This document shows positions 39,156-48,488 of a stretch of 56,288 nt of DNA, one piece after another; position 1 is the stretch's first letter, and each line of letters opens with the position of its first letter. The position numbers and the translations under genes were made by a program. This DNA is from a candidate division Kazan bacterium. Lineage in GTDB: Bacteria > Patescibacteriota > Kazan-3B-28. Location: the NCBI GenBank assembly GCA_003647645.1, contig QMNG01000005.1, forward strand, positions 1 through 56,288, written 5' to 3'. The notes under the pieces were generated by a model. That model saw only the letters and a list, made by a program, of their open reading frames with translations, was not told the DNA's origin and made no database searches.

Positions 39156-40634
39156 TTATGCTTTGCCAAATACTTGGACGATTCTGTCAACAGCCGTCGC
39201 CTCTGCCTTGCTTTCGACTGATGCATCTACCAGACATTCTATCGTACAATTTTTGTCAAATGAAGACAGGACTTTTTCTAGCAACTTAATATTATTTGGC
39301 CGTTCAGCAGCATCTTTGTAGAACTCTTTCGAGAATTTAATTTTTATTAGATTGCCGGCAACTTCAATTTTTGTCTTGGCCAAGACAGCCCCGAGTGTGG
39401 GATTCGACTGGCAAATCCTCTCAACTACTTTGGCCCAATCCCCGGCCTGAAATTTAGACACGGCTGAGGCTCCTGACGCCGAGGTGGGTTTAGCGCCAAC
39501 TGACTGCCGGGACCCGGTTTTTGTTCCCCGGTCAGATTTCTCATCTTTATTTTTTTCACCCAGCTCTCGAACTGCCCGAATAACTAATATTTCCAACGGA
39601 ACCTGAGGAATACTGGCCCGCTTGATAACTGCGGCTGAATCCATCAGCTCTCTGAGCCACCATGAAATCTGATCTACTGTTAAGTTAGCTGCCAAGTTGC
39701 TAAGTTTTTCAAGCTGCTCATCGCCAATTCCCAGAGTATCCTGGTTATTTAGTTTAGTGGCCAACAATTGACGGGTCAGCGATATCCAGGCCTGAGTCAA
39801 CTGGGCGAGATCATAGCCGTCATAATATATTTTATTGATTAGTTGAATAGCTGCCTTGGCTTTGCCGGCAACGACCAATTCTGCCAGTTCGAGAACAGTC
39901 CGCCAATCTACAAACCCCAGCCAGGAGGCTAATTTTTCTCTGGTAATGTCATCCCCCATGTTGGCAACTTGCTCCAACAAACTCAAACCATCGCGCCCAC
40001 TGCCCCCGGCCTGCTCGGCCAGAAACGTAATGGCCGGTTCATCAATTTTCACATTTTCCTGCTTGGCAATTTTACTGAGCCAAGTTGCGATATCTTTGGT
40101 TGTTAAATACTTAAAATCGTATCTCTGGCACCGCGAGATGATCGTGGCTGGAACTCGGTGGAGTTCAGTAGTGGCCAACACGAATATCACATGGGAAGGG
40201 GGCTCCTCTAAGGTTTTTAACAGGGCGTTAAAGGCGCCTTTTGAAAGCATATGAACCTCGTCTATGACATAAACCTTATACTTGCAAATTGCCGGTGCCA
40301 AATTCAGCTTGTCAATAAGTTCACGAATGTTATCTACCCCAGTGTGCGAGGCCGCGTCAATTTCAATGAGGTCTATCATCTGCCCCTTGGCTTGGCTTAA
40401 GCAATTTTGACACTTGCCGCACGGTTCCCCTTGATTTGGTTCTAAGCAATTTACTGCCCGCGCCAAAATCCTGGCCAATGATGTTTTGCCTGTGCCTCTC
40501 GGCCCAGCAAACAAATATGCATGAGCAACTTTGCCCAACTTAATCTGATTAAGCAAAGTTGTCTTAATCTGCGCCTGTCCCACCACTTCCCCAAAAGTTT
40601 GGGGCCGATATTTTCTATACCAAGCCTGCTGCAT
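39156..40634 (-). CDS. dnaX: DNA polymerase III subunit tau (possible gamma by frameshift)
   Basis: WYRKYRPQTFGEVVGQAQIKTTL, GPRGTGKTSLARILARAVNC, CGKCQNC, VYVIDEVHMLSKGAFNALLKTLEEPP. Confidence 0.97.
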   Translation of the reverse strand: MQQAWYRKYRPQTFGEVVGQAQIKTTLLNQIKLGKVAHAYLFAGPRGTGKTSLARILARAVNCLEPNQGEPCGKCQNCLSQAKGQMIDLIEIDAASHTGVDNIRELIDKLNLAPAICKYKVYVIDEVHMLSKGAFNALLKTLEEPPSHVIFVLATTELHRVPATIISRCQRYDFKYLTTKDIATWLSKIAKQENVKIDEPAITFLAEQAGGSGRDGLSLLEQVANMGDDITREKLASWLGFVDWRTVLELAELVVAGKAKAAIQLINKIYYDGYDLAQLTQAWISLTRQLLATKLNNQDTLGIGDEQLEKLSNLAANLTVDQISWWLRELMDSAAVIKRASIPQVPLEILVIRAVRELGEKNKDEKSDRGTKTGSRQSVGAKPTSASGASAVSKFQAGDWAKVVERICQSNPTLGAVLAKTKIEVAGNLIKIKFSKEFYKDAAERPNNIKLLEKVLSSFDKNCTIECLVDASVESKAEATAVDRIVQVFGKA

Positions 40635-40715
40635 ATCCTATAATCCCCTTTTTACCTCCCCATTTAAACTACCACTTATAATACCACACCCAAAAAAATC
40701 CCAAGTTCTCGCACT

Positions 40716-40778
40716 AATAGTATATAGCATAGTATATATTATGCTATATACTATAATATATACTATAGTATATATTAT
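40716..40778. repeat. AT-rich palindromic repeat, copy 2 (expanded)
   Basis: aatagtatatagcatagtatatattatgctatatactataatatatactatagtatatattat. Confidence 0.8.
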
Positions 40779-40821
40779 TAAGGTAACTCTTCGATAAACT
40801 CAGGGTAAATAGTCCTACGGT

Positions 40822-41685
40822 CTACTTATAAAACACTTTCTTCCCTATCCGAAGATCGACATATTCCCGCGGCGGGTTGTCTTCCATTTCCCTCAATACC
40901 CGAACCAAATTGTTCAATTGGTCCTCATACGATTTAGTCGTGTCCAGAATTATGGTCCAACCATCCGATGTTTTCATCTCCACCTCAAAAGTCGTTTCCG
41001 GAACCATTATCCGCTCTATGCTAATATTGGTTTTGCGCGGCAAATTAGCGGCAAAGCTGGTTACAAATTCAATAAATTCGGGGGTGACTATCCTCTGATT
41101 CAGGCTCACCGGCAGATTTTTTAGATCTTCAACCACAAGTAGAGGATTGCCCGGCTCAGCTGTATCGTAAACCACGCCGAAACGGTTCACCACAAACCTT
41201 TCACCCGAAGTCTGCCAGATAATCGAAGATTGATATTCAACAACAGTAATGGTCAGAGTATCCGAAATCAAGTCCTTGTTGAACTTAACCTCCTTAATTT
41301 GAGGAATATCCGTTAATTTTTTCTTGGCCCAATTCTGAGAAAAAGTTAGAGCATGAACTTTTGTAAATCCATCGGGAAACAACAAATTAGTAATTTCTTC
41401 CTGGCTAGACAGGTGAGCTCCAACAATTTTGAGATTATCCAGTACAAAAAAGTTAGTATTAAAAATCAGATAGCCTACAAATATTAAACCCAAAACGACT
41501 AAAACTTTGTAAACCGTCTGCAAATACGGCCGCTTGGCTGTCCTTAAATGCACTCTTGTTAATTGTAAAGCCGCCCGCTTGATAACATCTCGCTGCCGCT
41601 GGCGATTGGGTTGCACCGCCCGCCTTGGCGGGCGAACTACCTTTTTGGATTTTGACCGGTTCAGCCAGTCTATTAATATCCCCAT
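40822..41685 (-). CDS. ftsQ: Cell division protein FtsQ (POTRA type)
   Basis: Single TM then FVLDNLKIVGAHLSSQEEITNLL; position next to murC. Confidence 0.85.
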   Translation of the reverse strand: MGILIDWLNRSKSKKVVRPPRRAVQPNRQRQRDVIKRAALQLTRVHLRTAKRPYLQTVYKVLVVLGLIFVGYLIFNTNFFVLDNLKIVGAHLSSQEEITNLLFPDGFTKVHALTFSQNWAKKKLTDIPQIKEVKFNKDLISDTLTITVVEYQSSIIWQTSGERFVVNRFGVVYDTAEPGNPLLVVEDLKNLPVSLNQRIVTPEFIEFVTSFAANLPRKTNISIERIMVPETTFEVEMKTSDGWTIILDTTKSYEDQLNNLVRVLREMEDNPPREYVDLRIGKKVFYK

Positions 41686-41717
41686 AAAAAATAAATTTAT
41701 CTTCGGTTTGGAGGCGA

Positions 41718-43091
41718 TTAAGAAGTCGTTGGGCTATTCATTTCATCAAACAGCTCTTTCCCGAACACATTTGCCTGGCCGGCTCCCAGTGTTACCACCA
41801 CATCCCCGGGTTTAATTTCAGTCAACATCAGCTCCTTTATCTTTTCAAAATCACCCACAAATCTGGCGTTGCTGGATACTTTGTTTATTTCGTCAACCAA
41901 ATCCTGAGCGCTAATTGACTCTCTATCTTTCTTACTATCGCGGACCGCATAAATTGGCGCCACTACTACCAGATCAGCGTCCTTAAAACTTTGGGCAAAA
42001 CTATTGAGTAAAAGACGAGTTCTGCAAAATTGGTGGGGATGGAAAACGACTAACAGCCGCCGACCTTTAAAATACTGCTTCATGCCCTCCAGCGTAGCCG
42101 AAATTTCCGTGGGATGATGTGCATAATCATCAATAAACGAAACCCCGTTTGTTTCACCGAGCAACTCAAACCTCCGTTCAACTCCCCTGAATTTGTGCAA
42201 ACCCTTAATGATGGTCTTGTCATCCACTCCCAGCTCCTTGGCAGTCGCCCACGCCAAGACCGCATCCGACACATGGTGCCGACCCGGCACATGCAAATGC
42301 ATCCGCTCGCCGCTTATGCAGAAATACAGTCGACCATCCTCAAATTTCAAATCTGTCGCTCGTATGTCATTACTATCCCCCACTCCAGCCCAAACGATTT
42401 TTCTACCAATGCCACAGAGGGCATCACGCACGTTAGTATCGTCACCGTTGGCAACAATCAAGCCAGCTTTGTGAGGAACTAACTTGGCAAACTGAGTAAA
42501 GGCCGATTTGATATCCTCGATGTCCTTATAGTAATCCAAATGATCAGCCTCGATATTGGTAATAACGGCAATTTTGGGCTTCAGGTCCAAAAAAGACCTT
42601 CCATATTCACAGCCCTCGACCACCATAATATCACCCTGTCCGATTGTTAAATTGGCAGACAACTTTTTAACCTCGGCACCGATTAACACTGTGGGGTCCA
42701 GCTTGGCCTCAGTCAGAATAAGATCCAGCATTTTGGTGGTGGTGGTTTTGCCGTGGGTGCCGGAGACAGCCACCCCAATCTTATTTCGCATTATTTCCCC
42801 CACCAGCTCCAACCGGCGCAAAATCGGTAAATTCCTCTTTTTGGCCTCCATGATCTCAGGATTGGTGCTGGGAATTGCCACAGAATAGATAACCTCATCT
42901 ACCGTCTCATCAATATTGTCTGCTCTGTGCCCGACCGTAACTTGAATACCCATTTTTTCCATCTCAGGCCTAGAACCAAAGTCCTGCATATCTGAGCCAG
43001 AAACCCGATGCCCCCGACTTAACAACAAGCGAGCCAGACCCTGCATGCCGACTCCCCCGATTCCCACTAAAAAATAGTGTTTGTGATTCAT
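41718..43091 (-). CDS. murC: UDP-N-acetylmuramate--L-alanine ligase
   Basis: FLVGIGGVGMQGLARLLLSRGHRVSGSD, VSGTHGKTTTTKMLD, SFIDDYAHHPTEI. Confidence 0.97.
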   Translation of the reverse strand: MNHKHYFLVGIGGVGMQGLARLLLSRGHRVSGSDMQDFGSRPEMEKMGIQVTVGHRADNIDETVDEVIYSVAIPSTNPEIMEAKKRNLPILRRLELVGEIMRNKIGVAVSGTHGKTTTTKMLDLILTEAKLDPTVLIGAEVKKLSANLTIGQGDIMVVEGCEYGRSFLDLKPKIAVITNIEADHLDYYKDIEDIKSAFTQFAKLVPHKAGLIVANGDDTNVRDALCGIGRKIVWAGVGDSNDIRATDLKFEDGRLYFCISGERMHLHVPGRHHVSDAVLAWATAKELGVDDKTIIKGLHKFRGVERRFELLGETNGVSFIDDYAHHPTEISATLEGMKQYFKGRRLLVVFHPHQFCRTRLLLNSFAQSFKDADLVVVAPIYAVRDSKKDRESISAQDLVDEINKVSSNARFVGDFEKIKELMLTEIKPGDVVVTLGAGQANVFGKELFDEMNSPTTS

Positions 43092-43106
43092 AGCTACAAG
43101 AATTAT

Positions 43107-43700
43107 TTACTCTAGTTCCGCCACTACAACATACCGCCATATGGCCATACCTAGAGGGTATGATGTCTGCAAAGTTAAGATCTTTCTGTTACCATTGCCC
43201 TGTTCTAATACTTCCAGCTGAGTCGGCTTAACTATTTTTTTGTCGAATATCCTATACGTAAACAGCCGCCCTCTCTGGTCGGTAATACTGATCTCATCGC
43301 CTTCACGCAGCTGTGAGAGCAAGGCAAACACGGTTTTATATTTGCCGGGACGAGTGGGAAAGTTAGACGAATGGCCGAAGAAATAGGCGTTGCCCCACTC
43401 TCCCGGATTAGCCGTTCCCAAATAGTGCACCACCCCGTTCTCCAGGGCTTTCTGCAGCAGCGGCTCTTTGACGGTGTCTGCATATACCAGTGGTGCTTGC
43501 ACGCCAATTTTTTTTATCACTATTTGATTGGGAATACCGGCAATATCATCTACTTCAAATTCCTTATTCATTATATCGTGCTGCCACCAATAGTTGATCT
43601 GCCGAGCAAAAAAACCTCCATTAGTTAACACCAAAATAATCAGAATCCATACAATCCCCCACACCAGCCATCTCAATTTCCACACAATACGCTCATCCAT
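43107..43700 (-). CDS. Sortase-family protein with Ser at the expected catalytic Cys
   Basis: N-terminal TM; AYFFGHSSNFPTRPGKYKTVFALLSQLREGDEI; ILTLQTSYPLGMAIWRYVVVAEL (TLxTC expected). Confidence 0.88.
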   Translation of the reverse strand: MDERIVWKLRWLVWGIVWILIILVLTNGGFFARQINYWWQHDIMNKEFEVDDIAGIPNQIVIKKIGVQAPLVYADTVKEPLLQKALENGVVHYLGTANPGEWGNAYFFGHSSNFPTRPGKYKTVFALLSQLREGDEISITDQRGRLFTYRIFDKKIVKPTQLEVLEQGNGNRKILTLQTSYPLGMAIWRYVVVAELE

Positions 43701-43833
43701 TCTTTTGCCTTTGTTGTTCTTAAATTCGGCTTGAAATCTGTTATATTTATCCCACCAATTATTTTATTTTTTCCTCCGAGGCCTCAAAATCTCTTACAAT
43801 CAGAAATAGGCACAAAACGACAGCCGTTAAAAA

Positions 43834-44940
43834 TTATTTGGCCGTTTTGATAATTAAATCCGCTAAGCGTTCATCGGCCGACCTGTTCATTCTACCAAGT
43901 TCCAAGATATTGTCAGAGAGCTTCGCCTGGAAAGTCTTATCTTCTATAACCTGTTCTATGGCTGCCCTGAGGGTATCTGGTGACAAATCTTTTTGGTCTA
44001 TGGTAATAGCCGCATTCCGCGAGCTCAGAAACATGGCGTTGTGATGCTGATGATTATTAGCCGAACCTGGCAGCGGAATTAAGATGACCGGCTTACCCAG
44101 CGCCTGGAATTCAAATATAGATGAACCTGCCCGGGCAACTATAAGATCAGCTGCTTTCATTGCCTTTCTGTATCCGTCAACCTCAAACCCCATCACCATA
44201 TAATTTCTGCCTAAACTACCCGGCAGTCCTTTTTTGACATCTTGAGCTTGACTGTAATTCGATTTTCCGGCCTGGTGAATCACATTGTATTTAGCCAACA
44301 GTTCGGGCAGAGTTTGCCATAGGACCTTGCTAATCGTCAGTGCCCCTTGCGATCCTCCAGCCACCAACACGATTGGTCTATTGTTGACAAAAAATTTCTT
44401 TTTGGGCGCTTCAACTATTCCTTTGGCAATTGGCAGTCCTGTATAGACGAATTTGTTTTTATATTTGACCAGCTTGGGTTGAGTTTTTATATAGTTTGCC
44501 ACTGGGAATGACACTGCCACCCATTTGGCGCTGGCCACTGCCAGCCGGTTGGTCAGGCCCAAGCGGCTGTCCGATTCGTGTATCACCACAGGAATCCTCA
44601 GTCTCTTGGCCGCCATCACCACCGGCAAGGCAACATAGCCACCTTTGGCAAACACTACATTCGGTTTAAATTCCTGCAGAATATTCTGCGCTTCACCGAT
44701 GCCTTTGAGAAAATTGATGGAGTCCACCAAATTTTGCAGTGAAAAATATCGCCTGAGTTTACCCGTGCTAATTGCTCTAAATTGAAGCCCGGCCGCCTCC
44801 ACCAGCTCTCTATCCTGAGGCTTGTGGGAGCCGACATAAAGCAACTCAATATCTTTGTCCTTATTTTGAAGAGCGGCGGCGACTGCCAGAGTTGACAAGA
44901 TGTGACCACCAGTCCCACCACCCGCTAAGAGGATTCTCAT
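43834..44940 (-). CDS. murG: UDP-N-acetylglucosamine transferase MurG
   Basis: MRILLAGGGTGGHILSTLAVA, VIHESDSRLGLTNRL, LVAGGSQGALTIS, ADLIVARAGSSIFEFQALGKPVILIPLPGSANNHQ. Confidence 0.97.
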   Translation of the reverse strand: MRILLAGGGTGGHILSTLAVAAALQNKDKDIELLYVGSHKPQDRELVEAAGLQFRAISTGKLRRYFSLQNLVDSINFLKGIGEAQNILQEFKPNVVFAKGGYVALPVVMAAKRLRIPVVIHESDSRLGLTNRLAVASAKWVAVSFPVANYIKTQPKLVKYKNKFVYTGLPIAKGIVEAPKKKFFVNNRPIVLVAGGSQGALTISKVLWQTLPELLAKYNVIHQAGKSNYSQAQDVKKGLPGSLGRNYMVMGFEVDGYRKAMKAADLIVARAGSSIFEFQALGKPVILIPLPGSANNHQHHNAMFLSSRNAAITIDQKDLSPDTLRAAIEQVIEDKTFQAKLSDNILELGRMNRSADERLADLIIKTAK

Positions 44941-46051
44941 CTTTAGATGTTTTAACAGTTTGCTTGGAAATATTCAAGAGCACACCGCAAGCCATCAGCA
45001 TAATTACCAGTGAGCTGCCTCCCAAACTCACAAACGGCAGCGGCATGCCGGTCAGCGGGAAAAGACCTATAGTTGCTCCAATATTAATCAGAGCCTGATA
45101 GCCGATCCAGACAGTTAAACCTAGGGCCATTATCCGGCCGAACATATCCGGAGCCCGTCTAGCTATTTCTAATCCCCGCCAGACAATAATTGCAAACGGC
45201 AATAGCACAAAAAAGACGGCACCAATCAGGCCCAGTTCTTCACCGATAATCGCAAAAATCGAGTCAGAAGCCGCCTCTGGCAAAAAATTGAATTTTTGCC
45301 GGCTATGCCCGTAACCAAGACCAAATAGTCCTCCAGAGCCGATCGCCAATAGTGCTTGATTAACATGATAACCGGCTCCCAGGGGATCAGCCCCGGGATT
45401 CAAAAAAATCAGTATCCTACGTACACGATATGGCGCTGAGTACACCAAAAATGTAATCAGGGCGGCTCCAGCTGTAAATAGAGTCCCCAGTTGCCCCCAA
45501 GTCGCCCCAGCGGCCATATACATAGTGCCGGCAATTAGCGCAATTAAAACTGCCGTGCCAAAATCCGGCTCTTGAATCACTAGTAGCGCAACAACGCCAA
45601 CGATCATTATAAAAGGCAAAAAAGTACTGTAAAAGTCCGCAACTCGCCGGCCTTTTTTCTCAAACCAATATGCCAAATAAACAATCAAAGCAAATTTCAT
45701 AATCTCACTGGCTTGCAACGTACCCATGTCCCCCAAGCCAATCCACCGCCGAGCGCCACCGGCCTCGACACCCAATCCGGGAACCAGCACAGCTCCTAAC
45801 AATATCAAGCCCACCACCAGAGCAATCGTTGCAAATCGTTTCCAAACGTGGTAGTCAACTTTCTGCAAAATCCACCACAAAATCAGACCAACAATAGCGA
45901 ACCCGCCCTGCCGGAACAGATAAAAATTATTAGTGCCAGCCACTTCATACGACTGCACCACCGAAGCCGATGCCACCATAATCAACCCAAAGATTACCAA
46001 CAAAAATGTGGTGACTGCCAAATAATAATCTTGTCTATGGTATGCTCTCAT
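44861..46051 (-). CDS. ftsW: Cell division protein FtsW
   Basis: SEDS family; GGARRWIGLGDMGTLQASEIMKFALIVYLAYW, EELGLIGAVFFVLLP, LTGMPLPFVSLGGSSLVIM. Confidence 0.96.
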   Translation of the reverse strand: MRAYHRQDYYLAVTTFLLVIFGLIMVASASVVQSYEVAGTNNFYLFRQGGFAIVGLILWWILQKVDYHVWKRFATIALVVGLILLGAVLVPGLGVEAGGARRWIGLGDMGTLQASEIMKFALIVYLAYWFEKKGRRVADFYSTFLPFIMIVGVVALLVIQEPDFGTAVLIALIAGTMYMAAGATWGQLGTLFTAGAALITFLVYSAPYRVRRILIFLNPGADPLGAGYHVNQALLAIGSGGLFGLGYGHSRQKFNFLPEAASDSIFAIIGEELGLIGAVFFVLLPFAIIVWRGLEIARRAPDMFGRIMALGLTVWIGYQALINIGATIGLFPLTGMPLPFVSLGGSSLVIMLMACGVLLNISKQTVKTSKDENPLSGWWDWWSHLVNSGSRRRSSK

Positions 46052-46055
46052 CCCC

Positions 46056-47447
46056 CTATAAAGATTTTACTATATCTTTAAACTCTTTCCCCCGTTTATA
46101 AGCGTTCTTAAACATATCAAAGCTCGCGCAAGCTGGTGATAGAATTACCACTCCCCCATTCGTCCTTACTTGATTGTAAGCTTCCTTAATTGCCGACTTG
46201 AATGTAGAAAACTTTTTGGTGGCCACATCCGGAGCATGTCGCTTAAATATCCGCTCAAATTTACTAGCCGACTTTCCGATCAATGCTACAAATTTAACTC
46301 CATGCTTGGCCATATCTTTAGCCATTTTAACAATATCTCCTCCTTTATAAACTCCACCGACTATCATTGCTGTATCGCGATAAGCGAACGCTTGGGCCGC
46401 CGCCGCGGCCGCTTCCGGTGTAGTGCCCAAAGAATCGTTGATAAAAATCACATCGCCAATTTCTCTCGCTAACTCCAGACGGTGTTCCAAGGGTTTAAAG
46501 GCAGTTAATTTTCTGGCAATTTGTTTTAGGGACACTCCCGATAAAACTGCCACCGCAATTGCCGACAAAACATTCTGCAAATTGTGTTTGCCTTTAAGCG
46601 TAATGTCAGAAACTTTCGTCACCACCTGCCGCTTACCGCTGTCCAAGGTTCGATAAACAATATCACCCTTGGCTATATAAAGTCCGCGCTTTAGGACCTT
46701 ATTGAGCGAATATATAAATACTTTACCTTTGGCATCTTTTAGTGATTTTCTGGAACCCGCAAAGTCCCTGGAGACAATGAGCCAATCCTGCCCGCGCTGA
46801 TGTTTAATTATATTCTTCTTAGCTGCCAGATAACTGGAAAAATTTTTATGCCGATCCAGATGTTCTGGCACCACGTTCAACCACACCGCGATCTGCGGAC
46901 TTTTATGTAAATCTTCCAATTGAAAGCTCGAAAGCTCCAAAACAACTGTATCTTTGCGCTGCAATCTGCCAATTAGCGCCAATGGCGGCTTGCCAATATT
47001 GCCCGCTAGAAACACCCGACTTCGCCCGCCTTTGAGCAGATGATAAATAAGCGATGCTGTAGTTGATTTGCCTTTGGTTCCAGTCACGGCGACAATCTTG
47101 GCCGGACATAGGTCGAAAAATAATTTTATGGCACTGCTAATTTTGACCCCTGCCCGCTTGGCCTTCTTAATTTCCGGCAATTGTAATGGCACTCCGGGAC
47201 TTCGAAAAATAATTTCAAAAATTTCCAGACCATCCAAGTGCATATCCCCTAATTTAAATTTGGCGCCAAATTTTTTGGCCTGTTTGTAATTATTGCCCAA
47301 CTGAGCGGCTGTATTTTGATCCAGTACTGTCACACTGGCTCCCTGTCTACACAGAAAACGGACTAAATCCAACCCCTCTTTGCCAAGTCCAAGCACCGCA
47401 ACTCGCCTACCTTTAAGCTCACTATTTGTCATGTTGTTATTATACAC
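46056..47447 (-). CDS. murD: UDP-N-acetylmuramoylalanine--D-glutamate ligase
   Basis: VAVLGLGKEGLDLVRFL, VTGTKGKSTTASLIYHLL, ELSSFQLED, FINDSLGTTPEA. Confidence 0.97.
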   Translation of the reverse strand: MYNNNMTNSELKGRRVAVLGLGKEGLDLVRFLCRQGASVTVLDQNTAAQLGNNYKQAKKFGAKFKLGDMHLDGLEIFEIIFRSPGVPLQLPEIKKAKRAGVKISSAIKLFFDLCPAKIVAVTGTKGKSTTASLIYHLLKGGRSRVFLAGNIGKPPLALIGRLQRKDTVVLELSSFQLEDLHKSPQIAVWLNVVPEHLDRHKNFSSYLAAKKNIIKHQRGQDWLIVSRDFAGSRKSLKDAKGKVFIYSLNKVLKRGLYIAKGDIVYRTLDSGKRQVVTKVSDITLKGKHNLQNVLSAIAVAVLSGVSLKQIARKLTAFKPLEHRLELAREIGDVIFINDSLGTTPEAAAAAAQAFAYRDTAMIVGGVYKGGDIVKMAKDMAKHGVKFVALIGKSASKFERIFKRHAPDVATKKFSTFKSAIKEAYNQVRTNGGVVILSPACASFDMFKNAYKRGKEFKDIVKSL

Positions 47448-47493
47448 TTAATATCTAAGAAAATTCGAAAAACTGCTCTAGAAGCGAATAATC

Positions 47494-47520
47494 TTGACAA
47501 AATTGCGAAAATTTACTAGT
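47494..47520 (+). promoter_or_regulatory. Candidate sigma70-like promoter for the 47554 ORF
   Basis: TTGACA at 47494-47499 with a weak -10 (TTACTAGT). Confidence 0.4.
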
Positions 47521-47553
47521 CTGGGAGTATCTTTGTACCGGAGGTGACGCGGA

Positions 47554-47943
47554 ATGCGCATCGTCACATTCCCCCGCCCTGATTGCGACGATAAAGGGAT
47601 CTTTCTCGGCAAGGGGCAGATAAAAATCATCGTCGATGAAGACGATACAAACGCTGCGATTAGAACAGCATTCCACCAACTCCTTTCCAAGCACAACGGC
47701 ATCAAGGGAAAAACCATAGAGGTTGTTCCCTCTGGTGCCGACAAATTCTATGTCGGCATCTACGCCGTATCTTGGAGAAGGGACTACTTAGGCTACCATG
47801 CGGAGACCTATTGGGTCCTAAGCCAAGCCAAGAGCTTAAAACAGGCTCAGTACTGGATTGCTAGCCGGGGGGGCAGCAGAAGTCCATTAGGTCACTGGCC
47901 CAAGTGGGTCAGAAAGGTAACCACGAAAAAGGGCGGCTCATAG
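47554..47943 (+). CDS. Hypothetical protein, no family recognised
   Basis: MRIVTFPRPDCDDKGIFLGKGQIKIIVDEDDTNAAIRTAFHQLLSKHNG...; GGAGGTGAC upstream; terminator at the stop codon. Confidence 0.75.
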   Translation: MRIVTFPRPDCDDKGIFLGKGQIKIIVDEDDTNAAIRTAFHQLLSKHNGIKGKTIEVVPSGADKFYVGIYAVSWRRDYLGYHAETYWVLSQAKSLKQAQYWIASRGGSRSPLGHWPKWVRKVTTKKGGS

Positions 47944-47960
47944 AGCCGCCCCATTTTTTT
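47931..47960 (+). terminator. Intrinsic terminator with the stop codon overlapping its loop
   Basis: GGGCGGCTC ATA GAGCCGCCC then CATTTTTTTA. Confidence 0.88.
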
Positions 47961-47983
47961 ATTACTTCCAACTATAACATTGG

Positions 47984-48463
47984 CTATGGCTCGAGAACCG
48001 CTTCCCTCTGCCCGTTAATGGTCATCTTCACAAACGAAATTGAACGAAACTGCCTCAATGTCTGCTCCACTTGTTCTCTGATCGCTGTTACCAAAGTGGC
48101 GCCGCCCACCTGAAAATCAAAGGCCTCGTTAAAATCCACTGTGGCTACACCGTTTTGGACATTTACGCTGTGAACAACCGTACCCTCAGGAATAGCTGTC
48201 AGCAAGCCCCGCTTTTCTTCGCTGGCCGTCGGCCCTTCCAGCAGTTTCTCCACTGCCCTTAAGGCCAGTTTGGCTTCGTCATCAGACGCCTCAACCTTCC
48301 GCTTTACCCCTACCTGTACAACCTCAGTCGGCTTATTTTCATTGAAAAATACCAGTACCTCCTGCGTATTCGTTGGCTGATTGAAACTATCTGAATTGTT
48401 CACGTACTGATAAGCCACTAATGCCATCACCCCCAAAACAATGATCCAGATTATATATTTCAT
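47984..48463 (-). CDS. GerMN-domain protein
   Basis: N-terminal TM; VLVFFNENKPTEVVQVGVKRKV, AVEKLLEGPTASEEKRGLLTAIPEGTVVHSVNVQNGVATVDFNEAF. Confidence 0.9.
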   Translation of the reverse strand: MKYIIWIIVLGVMALVAYQYVNNSDSFNQPTNTQEVLVFFNENKPTEVVQVGVKRKVEASDDEAKLALRAVEKLLEGPTASEEKRGLLTAIPEGTVVHSVNVQNGVATVDFNEAFDFQVGGATLVTAIREQVEQTLRQFRSISFVKMTINGQREAVLEP

Positions 48464-48488
48464 CTTTTACCTCCAAATTAAATAAAAA

